Assembly: GCA_029891345.1 (NCBI GenBank)
Contig: CM057002.1
Coordinates: forward strand, 59,138,777 to 59,202,776
Direction of reading: 5' to 3'
Length of the DNA: 64,000 nt
DNA from: Dryococelus australis
Lineage: Eukaryota; Arthropoda; Insecta; Phasmatodea; Phasmatidae
The notes under the pieces were generated by a model, which was not told the DNA's origin, did not search any database, and saw only the letters and a program-made list of their open reading frames with translations. Of this stretch, positions 21,795 to 36,700 are shown piece after piece (position 1 is the first letter of the stretch; each line of letters starts with the position of its first letter). A program made the position numbers and the translations under genes.

Positions 21795-24700
21795 TTTTGC
21801 TTTCTGTACTTCGTCTTCTGATCTTCCTATTACTATCTGTCTGGTCATCAGCAAACAATAATGTAGTAGGTAACACTTATACCATTTATCATAAAATGGT
21901 GTCCTGGTTTAGTTTGTCATTTTTTGATAACTTCATCCATGTATAGGAGTATATTATGTAGTGCCTGTGAAAGAACACATCCTTGTCTAACTCCTTAGTT
22001 GATTTATACTGCATTATCTCCTAGTTTATGTGTTCGATTCTTATACTTCCCCATGTGGTGGCAGGGTTTTAGAATACCACCACTGCCACCCCATGCTTGT
22101 CTTAAGAGGCGACTAATTGAGAAGTGGTTGGGGGTCTGAAAATAGTTTTGTTCATCATCTCATGCTTCTTTCTTCATCCTCTTCTCTTTTGTCATCCTTT
22201 TTATTTCCATCTCACCAGGTCCCATTGCATCTTCCTTCTCTACTGCATCGTCTCAGGCCAGGGCGATGTCCTTACGAATGAGTGATGTTTCCAAATTGTG
22301 TGACCGTATGTGGTGCCTTTGTTAGTGACTGTCTAGCGAACCCTTCTGACTGGCCCAGCAGGCAGATCTAGATGTGGAGCCTGTATCCATGTACACCCAT
22401 GTAGTACCAATTGGTGCCTTCTTGGCAGGAGGGGTTGTCATGGCCGACTAGCCCATGCACATAGACCTGCCGGGAAGATGTGTTACCACCGTATGGAGGA
22501 GGCCGGTGTAATCAACCACAAGCCCCCTGAACTGTCACCAAAAGGTGTCCTGTATAGTGGGGAGCCTGGGATGTTTTATAACAAACTGGTGTCGCTCAGG
22601 ATGTAAAATTTTTCCCTGGTTTACCTCCTGGTGTACACTTCAGTGTGCTAATGGGGCAGTAATTTGCAGTGGATAGCAGGGAAGGGTAGCTGTTCCTAAG
22701 TACTGCTTAGGTCTGTGGGAGGTAGGTTCCCTTCCTAATGGCACAGCCATGAGGGGTTTTAACTGCTGGCTTCTAAAAGCACTTAGTGACATCCTCAACA
22801 GCCACTTAAAACGGCACTGCGATGATACTTAGTTATTCGGATTGTGATTCTGTATTGCGTCAGTCTACCACTATTAAATTACCTATGGCATGTTTTTTTT
22901 ATCCAAGGATCAGAAGGGCACACTTTTAAAAAGGTGTCGCTTTTTACATCAGAGCAGCTAGTGGTCTTGTAGGAGACTGTATGAAAATCAGTGAAAGGCG
23001 CGAGCTTCTGGTCGAGATGTCGAATGCTGTTCAGTCACAGGGGCTCTTGGTAATGAAGACTCAGTGGGGAAACTGCAAAGTTCCCTGTTCAAGTCAAGTC
23101 CCATGTATTCCTCAACTCTAGCAAGAGCATCGTCTGGTGCCCTGACCTGATTGCGATCTCAGAAAGTGAGATCTTACATATGCTGCAAACTCAGTATGTT
23201 ACAGATATTCGCCATGTGCTGAAGACTACTGGTGGTGTTGAGTCACTTACAGCTACTCTCATCTTGACTTTTGGTGTGCATGACCTCCCATCTGTTATCA
23301 AAGTTGGCTAGTTGAACGTACGTGTTACGCAGTTTATACCAGCTCCCCCGTGTTGTTACAACTGTAAGCAGTTTGGCCATTCATCTGCGAAATGCAGACA
23401 ACCACCAGCTTGTCCGAAATGTGCTGACCCATTGCATCCTGATAGTCCTCAGTGCAGCAAACCTCTGCGGTGTGTGAACTGCAGTAGAGGACACCCTGTT
23501 TGGTCGAAGGAGTGCCCTCTCTACCAGGAGCAGCTGGCTGTTCAGCAAATCTGGCCGGGCCACCGACAAGATTTCCTTTGTAGAGGCACAGACACGCTTC
23601 CATGCTCTGCAAGGCTCAAAACCTTCTGTTCCCTACACTGTTGTTGCCAATGCTTGACCAGCAGTAAATAAAGGATGCATATACTCAGACAAAATATATG
23701 ACAACCCCCAAATTTATATTTTTGTCCCCAAGAATAATTTATTTCTCCACAAATTATTTGTCTACATAATTTTGCTCGATTGTTGGGACTAAAATAAACA
23801 CCTAACATAGCCAAATACTTTGCAATTAATAATTAGGCCAGGATTAAGATGACTTCACGTTTCACGACAGGTTCATGTAAGCCAGCTACACTTTTACTAA
23901 TGTGTTCTAAGGAAACCATTTACGATCATTCGACGTAAAGTTTATGTGGTGGAAACACTTGTAAATGTGTAGCTTTTGTGTGATACGTGACTGCAATACA
24001 TGATCTCGCTGGCTGATCTTTACTTTTCATGAGTTTGCTTGTATTTTTGTAATTCCATTTGTTCACATTTTAAATTAATGTACAGCATATATAACTTTCT
24101 CCCGGGAATGAGGATGAAAATGTAATAGAAGCTAGGCTAAAATTATTTATTTTTAATAAGTAAATATTTAGGGACCTTTACATTGCCACAGTTTATTAAT
24201 GATGTTCTTAGAGGTGTAAAAATGCATATATGAAATGCAGAATGATTACGGTCAAGTTAAAAAATTTTATTAAACAAAATTTTAATTTTCTCTGCTGATG
24301 AAAGTTTATTACATATGATTTATTTCATTATCACGAAAAAGGTGTCTATATCTCCCAGAGACATTTAAGTTAGTTCTTGAGGTTATGATGATGTCCTATT
24401 GTTTTCAAAGTTTTTATAAATCTTGAACACTATACTTTCGCAACCTGTTGTTGCCACATTAATATTAAATCTCAAATACAGCTGTATAGTAAGAGTTTTC
24501 AATCTGGAAATCAACAAAATGTATCCTCTACATTTTAATTCAGTGCACAAAGGTTATATATTCATATGAAGCATCTTAATATACTGCCAAAAAAGACCAC
24601 GTATGTACATGTGAAAGTGTAGTGTGATGTGTGTTCCATATAACACGAAGGCATCGTAATCCTGGCCATACACCTTAACTACAGCTTCAAACCGTATCCT

Positions 24701-27700
24701 GATATTTTTCTGGTTATAAATTACAGTGTATTATGTTTTTAAGATTTTGTGCAGTTGCATGTTTTTTTTTATGAAACATGGCTAATCAGATAAAAATTGA
24801 CTTGCTTGGTACTACTCAAGCAAAAACATTACTTTCAAAATTTTTAGTATGTGAAAATAAGATAACTCACAATTTCGTGGAAGTAAAAATTGAAATAAAA
24901 CACAGTCTTATGTTTTGTTTAATATAGTATGTTATCTAGCTTTGGTATTCCACTTTCTTGAGACATTTTCATTTATGTATTCATCCCGCCAATATCTCAG
25001 ACTTCACAACCATTTCCACTTTGGCATTTTTGATTGTCAGCTGACTTAAACATGTTTGTGCAGTAATGGTTTAGTACTACTATAGATCCCAAAAATACAG
25101 TTTTCAAAAATTTTCCCAATTTTTTTCTATAAAAGTTATTCTCACATTTTTATAATTCCTGCTATATCTAAGTACATTGTTCAAGAATAATAATTCCACT
25201 TCCATTTTTGTTACAACACAGCATATTTCATGATTGGATTCACATAATTATGAATGTCATCTTATAGAATCGAAACATGGTAGAATCATGAAAAGCTCAT
25301 ATCCAGGCGGCATTAAGCACTAAAGTATTTCAGAATCACAACTTTTACATACACGTACAGATGACACACTGAAAACAACACGTATCAAAATTAATTGATA
25401 TTTCAATTACCTCAGCTGTTAAATGTCTGAAAGATTGTTAGTGAAGACAAGTCAACTGTGGTATGAAAGTGTATTTGGCTCCTGTATCTTATGTTCATTT
25501 GGTACTGGTGAGGTTGAGGATTGTGTTACCTCAGAGCCTAAATTAATGCAGTATGCTGATTTAATATTTTTAAAAATATGCTCTTTTGTGAGTAAGCAGA
25601 AACTAATTGTAATGTTAATCATATTTCTGTTTACATTGTGAGCTGGTTGTAGTGATTGTCTAGCTTAGTGACATTTCATTGAAAATGGAGGGAGGGGATA
25701 GAAATTTTCAAAATGTTTTTTTGGGCATTATATAAGTGGCTGAATCATTACTGTTGGGTGGATACATTTTTTATATTTGACGCCATCTGGTGAGACACGA
25801 GACGAACAGTGATACAAATACTTACTGATAATTTGGGTGCCAGCGGTGCTTCCAAATCACCGCACTATTGAGACTCAGGGTTCTCAGGGATATTGTGGGT
25901 TCTGTATGTTACCTGTGCATACATACAAATACATTGGCTATAGTAAACTTTTAATAAAATCACCGAAATAAACAATTTATAAAACATATGTGGCTAGGAC
26001 ACTGTCACTACTGAATAAAAAATTGAGTTCACTGTAGACTTGTTTTTATTGATATTGTTCATACACACCAACGTACCAATTAAATTGTTATCTCGGCATC
26101 ATTAACGCAAACTCATCAGGGCTCGCCCTCCAGCACGTGGTTAGTGTGGTGACGGCATATAGACAGCTGGCTAGGGCGGGAGTAATTGCACTGTACACTA
26201 ATTATACAATTACATAGACCCTTGAATGAGACATAAAATAAGATGGGACACGAGATGAATATTCACAATAAACACATACATGTGTGAAAACAAGCTTAGG
26301 TGGCGCGGATGCCGCTGGATGAAGTTCGTAGCGGACCACGTGGTGCAGGTGAAATTGCAATATTTCTGCTTGGAAATGGCAAACTAAATTCAAATAAAGT
26401 ATTATTCGTGTTGAGCACGTGGTTCGCTTTACAATTAGAGTCGTTACAAACTTGTAACATGCCTGATGGTGGTGAAATCAAACATTACTGTGACAGCATG
26501 GTCAAGTACAAAAAGCATCAATTTACGTGAAAAATACATTGAACCGTGAATAAAACTGACATAAAACCCTGAAATAAATGATTGCACATACAATGTTATA
26601 TAAATAAGCTCTTAAAATGCAATTATGGCTTATACAATGGCATGGCTTCAGTCAGCCACATGGTTATACATGATGTTGCCGTAAAATATTCAAACACAAA
26701 AATTATCCTTAAATACATACATAACAATAAAGCTCATAAAATTGCGTGTAGCAATTACGCAGAAGTTTCACTGAAATGCCATAAAGATAGGCAGATGGCG
26801 TTTGATTCAAAATGCGCGAGTCGCGTGACCTCTCCGACATCTTTCTCCTCCTTCTCCTTGATTAAGTTAAAAATGCTACAAGGGCGTAAGAATTAATAAA
26901 GCGGAAGCATGTAATGCTGGGGAAAATGTCTGTCAAAAACGTACGCAAGCAAAAATTAACCGGTAAACTAAATTGACTATGGAAACCTACATCAGTTAAC
27001 AAATGATGTAGAGCTCACATGACAGTGTCTGACCTCGCCAGCTGTCCTCGACAGACTGTCCAGATACAAGCGTCGCACAGACCTATTGGCGGCCTACGGG
27101 GTTTACATAAGCAGAAGTGCTATGCACGCAGAGTGAAATATTTTATATTGAAAATAAAATGGCACAAATTAAATTAGATATTGTTTTACATTTCTATAAT
27201 TTTGCTATGAATTTCAATATTATTTTAATGTCTCTTTGTGATGGCGTTCATGCCAGAATATTAAGTGTTACGTAATCTCGGCGCCGCAGGCACTTTGAAT
27301 ATTAATAACAGAACGATTGAAATCAGTATAAGCGCTTTAAAACACTTTAAGACATATTTAACACTGTAAAGACAACATAACACATTTTACCCTGAAATTA
27401 ACATTTGTAGGAAAGTTCAAATTATCGGCCTCCTTGCGTACGTGCGTGACACATGACACATGAGCACCATCATGGGCTCTAGCGCCGCTGGCTGTCAGTC
27501 AGCGTTATATTCATTTGGTATCCTTATTAATATTGACTCCATTTTATTATTGTAGAGATTGTCACGTTAAATGTATTGTTTATTAGCTTCCTAATATGGA
27601 CTTTCAAAGTTAATTGGAATCTAAAAAAATTTTGTTTTGACTGTATTTTGTTTATTTAAGATAGATTTTTTTAAATATTTTTTTTTTACTATTGTAAGTG

Positions 27701-30700
27701 CCAAAAGAATTTATGGTGAACCACAGTGTTAAAGAAGGTATGATAGCACAAAAAATATCAGTTCATTTCATATGAAATTGTTTCAAAATGAAACACAATT
27801 TTTTTATGTCCTCTACTCTTAAACCATATGATAGACATTTAACTTTTAACATTCATGGACAGCATCTGATCAGTGTTCATTAACTTTACTATTTGTAGAG
27901 AAACTTTATAGATATAAAAAATTAAATAGAGGGTGCTGTGTTTCTGTTTCAGGATACAACCACATGCAGAAACAAGAGCTAAACAAATACAGGCATGGCG
28001 ATCCCTGGTGCTAGAGTACTATCACTCAAACAAACAAAGCATTTTGGACGTCAGGGAAGCGGAACGTAGTTCATTGTTCAGTAACAATTTTATCAACAGT
28101 ATCCTTTACTATGTAATGCTATACATCATTCTGCATTTCACTTTGGAATATCATTTTGTCTGTCAGTATGGTTGTTGAGTTGACGTCAGTAAATATGCAG
28201 GTGTTTAGGATAGGTGGGGAGCGCAAGGTGCCAATTTCAGTTGAACTTTGTTGCTTTTGCCACACCTAAATTCTGGTGGGAAAGAAGATAAACTGTACAA
28301 TTTGATCAAAAGTTATTTAATGTTTACATGCAAAGTTTTTTGTTTTTGTATTGCATGATTAATTTCTGTAGCTTTAAAATGAGGCAGTTCAGAATTGTAG
28401 GCATGACACTTGTTGGAATGAAGTTCTATGGTGGTGTGATGTCCACTCAACTGTAACAAAAATTATTGATGTTTTTAACACCTAGAATAATTTACTTTGA
28501 TTGCATCACCTTTTCTAGGATATGGGCCTTGCTTTCTTTCACCAGCCCAACAATGGAATGCAATGTGTGTGCATCCCCACATTTCTGACTTCCCGGTTGG
28601 TACTGGCAAGAGTGCACAGGGCTGTGTTGCATGTTGACAGATGACAACATCTGTCAGCACAGATCATTAACTTGGTAGTGGTAACTGGGCACATCACCAT
28701 CACCAACATCCACGCTTGATGCAGCCAAAGCTTATATGGCTGCCGCAACCTACTCCATGACCCTGGCCATTGTGTTATGTTCATGAGACACCTGCGGGCC
28801 TAATGATCAATTCCTGAACATTATGTATTCAAAGCGCCAAAAGCAGTTAGAAATTATAAAATGTCAATGTTCAAGAAAAAAACAGTGTGTGTCTAACCGG
28901 TAACACTGCACACGCAATGGTTGTACTGTAAAGCAGCCATTCGCCAAGGTCACTCAAGGTTGTGATGTTTCCGCTTGTCAGCTACCGCACAGATGGATGT
29001 GTAGCGAACTAACTAGAGGTGGTTTTGACTATACTTTCACGGAGCAGTGATTTTAGACTGCTTCAGTGGAGCAGTTGCTCCAGATTGCATTACAAACGTA
29101 TACGTTTCTTATTGCTAACAGAGAAGTAAGAGCTGATAGTTCTATAGTCTCTCCTCATCTGAGCTCAAAATATCAGACAACTCACACTATAAGTATAGAG
29201 AGAATAAACTAAATTAAACACAATTACTTCTTATGGTTTTCGAAAATAATATCTTTGATTTTTACAAGAACAAAAAACTATATGCAGCCATGTTCTGTGC
29301 AGGATCCTATATAATATATTTGTCTGCTCGCAATTTCACTACAAGGTACCGACTTTCTAAATGTTGTTAAAAAAAAATTTCCCTGATATCTTAACAGTGG
29401 CTAACATGTTTGCCATTGTCGTTATATGGAGTAAAATAACCTCAGATGGAGAATGTCTTTGAGGTCCTGATGTCATCTCTCAGTGGGGTTGGCTCATGGT
29501 GATATCCTGATGTCATGTGATGTTCATTCACTAATACCACTATCTCCACACACCGTTCCTATGAATTGACTGCAATTATCTGACAGTTTTCTCAGCGGGA
29601 AACCACACAGAGGTCAAAATTCCTGTTGTAACATGGTGCGTAGGGTGGAAGTGCACATGTTACTTACTGCATAGGCTTCATTCCAATCTGCTAAAAAATT
29701 CTGTAATCAGTGCTATGAAGTGTTTCCTTCGGGGTGTCCGTGGATAGGGTCCCATGATGTCAAGCTCTTTGAATGGGGGACTGTTGTTCCCTCCGGTCAC
29801 CTTTTCTGCTTTTTTTTTTTTTTTTTTTGTTGGCTGTTGACACATGCCCATATATATTGCCTAGTCTCTACGGCGAGCTCCTGCCAGTGGTAATATTGGG
29901 CAACATGCCTGTGTTTTTGATCCGTCCCTGGGTGCCCGACAAGCCGGTGATCATCCGCATAGCGGTAGACATGTTTGCATGCCTCTGGAGAGACATATGT
30001 TTTCCATTCGTCCCTCCCAGGGGGTCTCACCTGAATGACTTCATCCACAACCCGTACATTCTCCCCATACCCCGTGTGCACACTGCCTTTCAGGCCACGC
30101 ACTGTGACGTCTGTTGAACTCTCGGGATGTAATCATTCACATTGGTCCAGTCGTTCGGCTTGGTGTCTGCAGTTTTCGCTTACATCACGAGTGCTGCCTC
30201 TGTCCTCAGCAGTCCCTCCGGGGGCCAGAGCAAGTCATACTGTGCATCATCCCTCACAATTTCTGCTGTGTCTGGGTCTTGAAAGAGGTGGTCAGGGAGT
30301 TCATTCTCTATTCCCGGCACATGTTCGACCATAAAGTTGACGGATTGTAGTAGTGCCCAACGAATCAGTTTCCCTCGTCTTCCTTGCATGCTGTCCAACC
30401 AGGCGATGCACTTATTGTCTGTACAGAGTGTGGAGGGTTTGCCTTCCAATATGGGTGGAAACGCCTCAGGGCCCACACTGTTGGAGACACTCCCTCTCAT
30501 TAATGTGGTATTTATGCTCCGCATCACCAAATTTTGAGCTTGCATACCGGTTCACCAGGTGCTGTTCCTGTTTGTCCAGCTGGTTCAGCACTACCCCTAC
30601 CCTGATCTGGCTCGCCTCTGTATGTACATAGATACTTTTATGTGGGTCTAGGCACGTCAGTACATGGCATCATGTGAACTGGGCCTTAAGTTCATCAAAA

Positions 30701-33700
30701 CCTGTTAGGCCTGAGTCGTCCAGCGGAACTTAAATTTCATGGACAGTAAGTCAGACATGGGCATGGCGAACTGGGGAATGTAATTGCGTAGCCAGTTGGC
30801 TTTCCCAATGACCTGCAATTTCTTTCAGATCGTAGGTACAGCTGCTTCGGCAATTTTCCGTAGGTGTTCCGGATGAGCATAATTCCCCTTACCACCTACA
30901 GTATGTCCAAGGAGATCGACCTTGAGCTTTCCGATATGACAATTGCTAGGTGATACTACCAGCTGATGTGTGATGAGTCTTTCTAGTACTAGGCCTAAGT
31001 GTCTTATGTACTCCTCCCAACTCAGCGACCAGATAATAATGTTGTCCAGATAGGCTGTCACAAACTCGCCAGTCATACCCTCTAACACTCGCGCCATCAT
31101 ATGCTGCAAAGTGGAGGGTGCACATTTGAGGTCTAAAGGCGTGGCGTGAAACTGAAACCGGTGCCCGTCCGGAGTGGCGGATACAGTTTTCTCTAGGTCG
31201 CGTCCTGACCAGAGATCCAGAGTCGAGAACACGCACGTGTCTTGCACAATCATCAGGGCACTCACAGTCACCAAGTTTAGCAGTCCAAAATCCATGCAGA
31301 AACATATTCCGCCGTCCTTCGGCACTAACACAATTCGAGAGTTACAGCAACTGTTGGTCGGCTGTATTACCCCCTCCTGCCGTTTTTTCACTTATTCCCG
31401 GATTACTCTCTGCTCCTCAAACCCATACCCTCTAGGCCTATCATACAGTGGGTCACTCTCTTGGAGTTGGGATTGTGCACTCCGCAGCTGTCGTAGCATG
31501 CAGCACGTCTGAGAATTCGAACACATCCTACCTTTCATCTAACACCCATTGCACCCTTGCACTGTACATCTCCTGTACTCTGTTGGCTTAATTATCCAGC
31601 AGAATATATTAGTATGGTGCACATACCTTTCCATCCACAGCGTATACGGTACTGCGTTCACCTGTTCCCAGGTGGACTCTGCAGGTGACGACCTCTGTAA
31701 TGGCTTCTTGTCCTTCCAGCCAGGTTTGCCCCAGCACGAAAGCCTCGCACAGGCCCTACACTATTGTAAGGCCTGGCTGTGGTGTTTTCTCGCCCATCGG
31801 TATGAAGGTGTGGCTTGCAGCAGTGTCTACTAGCGCCACCACTGCTGTTCATTCACATCCACTGGGATACGAAGTAGTCGGTTATCTTCAGCTGCTGCGA
31901 ATATCATTACTTAATGGTCACAAATTTGTTTTGGTACATGGTCTATGGATCCGGGGAGGCCGGCGTTAGGCAGGTCTTCCCTCACTCCTGGTTTTCTGAG
32001 AGGGTTCTGTTCCTTACCTGGCAGTCCTTATGCCATTGGAAGGTGGGTGCGGGGCACGTATTACACTGGAGTGGGTGTTTTCTGTCCTCCCTTTGCCCAG
32101 CTACTGCAGTGGTCGGGGGTGGCTCCCTGGGCCTGCACAGTGGACCAGCTGTTTCTCTGCTCATCTGTGCCTCTGCCAGTTGGGGTGTTGTCCCGAGTAG
32201 GGGAGGTTCACCTCCTGCACATTGCATGCACGTGAAAGAGCTGTTTCAGTTTGTACTTGCACCTGCTGCTCTGCGTACATACCCTTCCATGCTTTCCCCC
32301 AACATCACACTGAGGAACAGTCTTAGTGTGGAGTGTACCCAGGCTGTAATGTCTGGTAGCGCGTTGGTAAGCGCAATGCATTTGGATTCAGCTGCCTGAA
32401 CAGCTGCACTTTCTTGGCAACAAACCACTCCACCAACTCACCTTCCCTCTGTGTTCCCAATAGAACACGCGTAACAATTGGCACGGGCTTCCGCTGCCAC
32501 AAAGCGCTCACACAGGCCGCTGGTGAACTCAACGCAGGTGGTATCTGGGCATCTCCATATCGCTTACCACTCACGCACAGCACTATGTTGGGAGGCTTTT
32601 GCTCGTTTGGTCTACTCCTCTTCCGGTGCACCATATCAGAGTAGTCTGTCCTTGCACTTCCCCAGGAAGAAGTCATGGTCCTCAACACACCTGCCAGTGT
32701 ATTCTGGCAGAATTATTACCAGTGGAGGGGGTGTAATACTAGTACTGCGTTATCTCAATGACTTGGATACTGAGCTTCACATTTCACCACAACATGCGCA
32801 ACCATTCCTTGCCTGCTCAGGTGTTGAACCCGGGTCTTCGCAGTCAATTAGCTCGGTCTGTGTGGCACGGATGATTTGCACTCCGGGCATGGCCGGAGGA
32901 AGTGTCCACGCATCACGCTTCCCGATACACTGGCTGCATGCAAACACCCCTTCCCTGAATGTCATGAGTTCTTTGGCATATTTACTGTGGTGTACTGTCA
33001 GACACGTCGTACACACGGCTGTCTTGCCGCCCATCGCATCACACATGGGTGCATGGCACGCTATGGTCAGCGTTCCTTTCCCACCCATGTCGACTAGTTC
33101 CATTTTCACATAACTGTCCGCTGCTTGTCCTAGAGACTTGCACCTCCACGTCATGCCCCATGCTAAATCCCCGGTGAGCAGGTCTACGTCTCTGGGTAGC
33201 CAGCACCATTCACATTTAGCATTCTTGTGTGGTGTGTTTACCATAAGTAGAGAATATTATATTCAAGTTTCATGAAAAATTTATTAAACCATCAATCATC
33301 ACAAATGCTTTTCTGGGATTCGCTAAAAATTATTAAAAAACACTCCAAAGTAGACGTGGACACTCACACAGGGAGCCGTACAAAGCCACAAAAGCACTAA
33401 AATGATTAAAAAGATTACATACTCCACAAGCTCTGTTAAATGCACATACTTAATAGAGGAACATACAACGTCTTCAATCTTTACTGAGAATACTGTTATA
33501 AAGTTTCACAACGTTCTCCGCCAGGCACCGTCCTGCGGCCATTCATAGCCGATGGAGCAAAAATATGATACAACACACAAAAAATAATTAATTAAAATGT
33601 AATATTCCCTAGAAATATTTTATATAAGCAAGTAACAGTTGAGCCACTCTTAGCTGGCGTTACCAAGAGAAGTCGGTGTGGTGCCCATCAAATGCGCCAT

Positions 33701-36700
33701 CAATTTTCCAGGCGAACGTAACCCAGCAAATAATCAAGCCCAAAACGTAAAACATTTAGCCGGCTACAAACTGTACTAAAACAGTGTGCCGTTTAACCGA
33801 TATCACACTTGACACACTTGAACAAGCTAAAACTCTAAACCTCCAAACATATTATCATTAAGCTTGAGGCACTTTAACAGTAGAATCACATCAATTAAAG
33901 TAACTATAAATCACTCTGCAGCCCACCTGTTTGACCCTTGTAGAATATTTTAGGTGTCAGCTACACCTTAGCTGAAAAGTCCCATGATGCACCATGATAC
34001 AATAATTTCTCATAGCCTGGGATTGGAGCAAAAATTTTCAGTAACCGGCCTTGGTGCTGGTCTAGGAAGAAGTACCAGAAAGCGCACAAAGCACTTCAGC
34101 TCTCAATTCGGGATTAAACTTGAAGCAATCACAGTGCAACACGACTGGGCATGCTCAGAAGGAGGAGAATACTAAGAGATGGGTGGGAAACAGGAGAGGG
34201 AAGGTGCCCAAGGAGGTGGTGAGACCAGAGCAACTAGTCTTTAATATTTGCAGCACGCTCTAAGCAGCGCACTTGAATGGGAACATAATGGTGGATGTAC
34301 GTTACTCTTCCATGCATTGCCGAGGCAAGCGGAGGGTGGCAGTGTCCCGTTAAGTGTGGCAGCTGGAATGCAGTGCGCTCAATGGCCGCCGAGCATATCC
34401 TGCACTGCCTCACTTTTAAATTTGTGTATGTGAACCCTGTGGTGCTTTGTGGTGCCATTTTCAGACTTCCTCGTTTCCTGTCGAGCTTTTCGTGATGGTT
34501 TAGCTGCTTCCCACAAAAGTGGGTACCATTTGTCACCAACGGGAGGGTGCTCACAGACCATGCTCGCCCATAAGTCCCAACCGGATAGAGAACACAAGTA
34601 TTAAGCATTGTGCCTGGCACCACCAGGCATAGCCTGGCCTGAATGGGGAGAGTTAGATCTCGAGGGTGCATGGGTTTGTTGTTGCAGTTCTCACTCGCGA
34701 AGTACATAGGGTAGGAAGCTAGTTAACATTACGTTGTCGGTCCCGTAACACACCAATACCCTAGGGCTATTACCAGCACGGCCTGGTTGTCAACGCTACA
34801 CATTACACACACACACACTTCGTGAAGTGAGACTTTATTTCTGGAAGTTTACACTAATGCACTATAATGACAGAAAATAAACACAACCCTTTTGCCCGGT
34901 GTGACGTTATCTCCTACGAAAATCCCGCCAGTCCTTTGTCCCTCTATACTCCAGCAGTTGCCCACCTACCACAATGTTGTAATGAGCACTATCGTTTCCA
35001 GCATATGTGCTTGGCACACCCACGCCTTCCAGCTGGATTCAGCCCTGACCGTAGTGTTGAGATTATGTCCTCAGAACCCAAGCACTCCTACGCGGCTCGG
35101 CGGTGGTAGGGTTCTAAGCAAGAGATGATGCAACACGAATGTGTCTAAAAGTATCTGTAACTGTATCAGGCTCCGTTGACCACCAACTTCTGTTTTTTCC
35201 GCATGTAGAACACGCTGTATCTCGCTCATGGTTCGAATGCTACTGCTGCCCTCTGGTGGGCACTTTGGGTTAATCTCCTTCCCCCCGCGCTCTCTTGAGG
35301 GGGGAGGGGGGTTGCGGCAGAAACAGCCCTGGCAACGTAATGCCAACACTTTAACAGAAATATAAAAGCATAATTAACACCACTCTTTTTAATGGCTCCC
35401 TTACATCATTACAATTCTACTGATGCCTGTCTCTACTTCGTGCGTCATGTGTCAGGTTTTTGCTCAAGTTGAGGAGGGAGAGGAGGTATGAATGAAGACA
35501 ACCTTTATCGTTTGTTTATGAAGAACTGTGAGAATGGAGATCTATGGACATGCCATTTTTAGACACAAATATGCTGTAGTACATAGTTGTTTTTTTTTCT
35601 GCATTAAATTACTTTTATATCTTTATTGTAACTTAACTTCATTTTTTTCTTAAGTAGTATCCTATCCAAAAATTAATACAAGAATGAGAGTTAACCTGAT
35701 TTACCCTTTCAGCTCTGCCATGAGGGAGCCACCAGTATCGGATCAGCAGGGAAAGGCACTGCATGTTTCAAAAGTTTACGATTAACTGGCTTATAGAATG
35801 CTAAGTGACTGTTCAAACCTGGTTTTGAGTTGACCAACAGCCAGCATTTTTCTATGCAGTTTTTATGACAAATAGACTATCTACTAGTGTTGCTTAACAG
35901 TATGTTTTTCAAAGCTTTCAACTGATATAAATTGTTTCGATGAAACCATAACTAAAGTCGAAAAAAGTAACTTGCTGCATCATTAGGTTCTTTTTCCAAA
36001 GGCTGTTGTACGTTGATCTGTAAGTCAAGCACTCGCACATTTCAAGTTCAAATACAGTTTATGAAGTCAATCTCTTTTTTGTCTTATTAATATAAATATA
36101 TTTCTTATTGCAGTATTTAACATAAAATAAACACTATGTAAAATAAATATATTTTTCACTATTAATTATAATTAAACTAAGAAGAAGTTAGAAGAAACGC
36201 AGTATTACAAATTTGCAATTTTTCAAAGGTGTCTTCTTTATTAGTTCCAGATGGTTATTATTTACGTTACTGAGAGCACTGGAATTGTACGCACTGCACA
36301 AAACCACCACATCTGCAGGGACCTTGGCTACCCTATGTTCTTTTCTCACCTTTATCTCGCTCCAAAAGTGGCTTCCCGACTAGGGCCCCTCTACATGTTT
36401 ACTATAACAACTTCCTAGGTTAGAGTTGTATTTTATTGATGAAAAAAGTGATTTCGCTGACACAAATCCGAGTGCATTTAACTGAACATATAATGTTAAT
36501 TTGGCTGTCTTTCATTATCCAAAAACAAAACAAAATAGACCATAGAGCATATTTTTATTAAATGTAACTATCACTATATTAAAAAACGTCGTTGCTCTGT
36601 GTCATATGTGGTCAGTTAATAACTACACATCTCAACAAAAGTTTTGCACTACCTGTAATTTGATTGCTATTGAAGGATGTTTGCTAGGGCAGTAGGTACA

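Larger units (their letters stand above)
29680..33244 (-). mobile_element. Ty3/gypsy LTR retrotransposon internal region (gypsy 1), antisense in VPS25 intron 2
   Basis: Read on the minus strand the order is gag, protease, reverse transcriptase, RNase H, integrase zinc-binding domain, and the first residues of the integrase core. Every domain is damaged. The element stops inside the integrase and I find no 3' LTR. A 628-bp LTR-like block lies upstream on the same strand at 34721-35348, with 1.5 kb between it and gag, and may be its 5' LTR. Confidence 0.88.

Noticed and set aside
29797-30117. Plus-strand frame of 114 codons at 29773-30117 with a hydrophobic start
   Set aside because: The minus strand here encodes the integrase zinc-binding domain of gypsy 1, so the plus frame is its shadow.
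31914-32399. Plus-strand frames over gypsy 1 gag, including 161 codons
   Set aside because: They are antisense to recognisable Gag sequence and show no domain of their own.
32478-33113. Plus-strand frame of 211 codons
   Set aside because: It runs antisense to the gypsy 1 gag region, whose minus-strand frame has an ATG and a better context; composition alone explains the openness.
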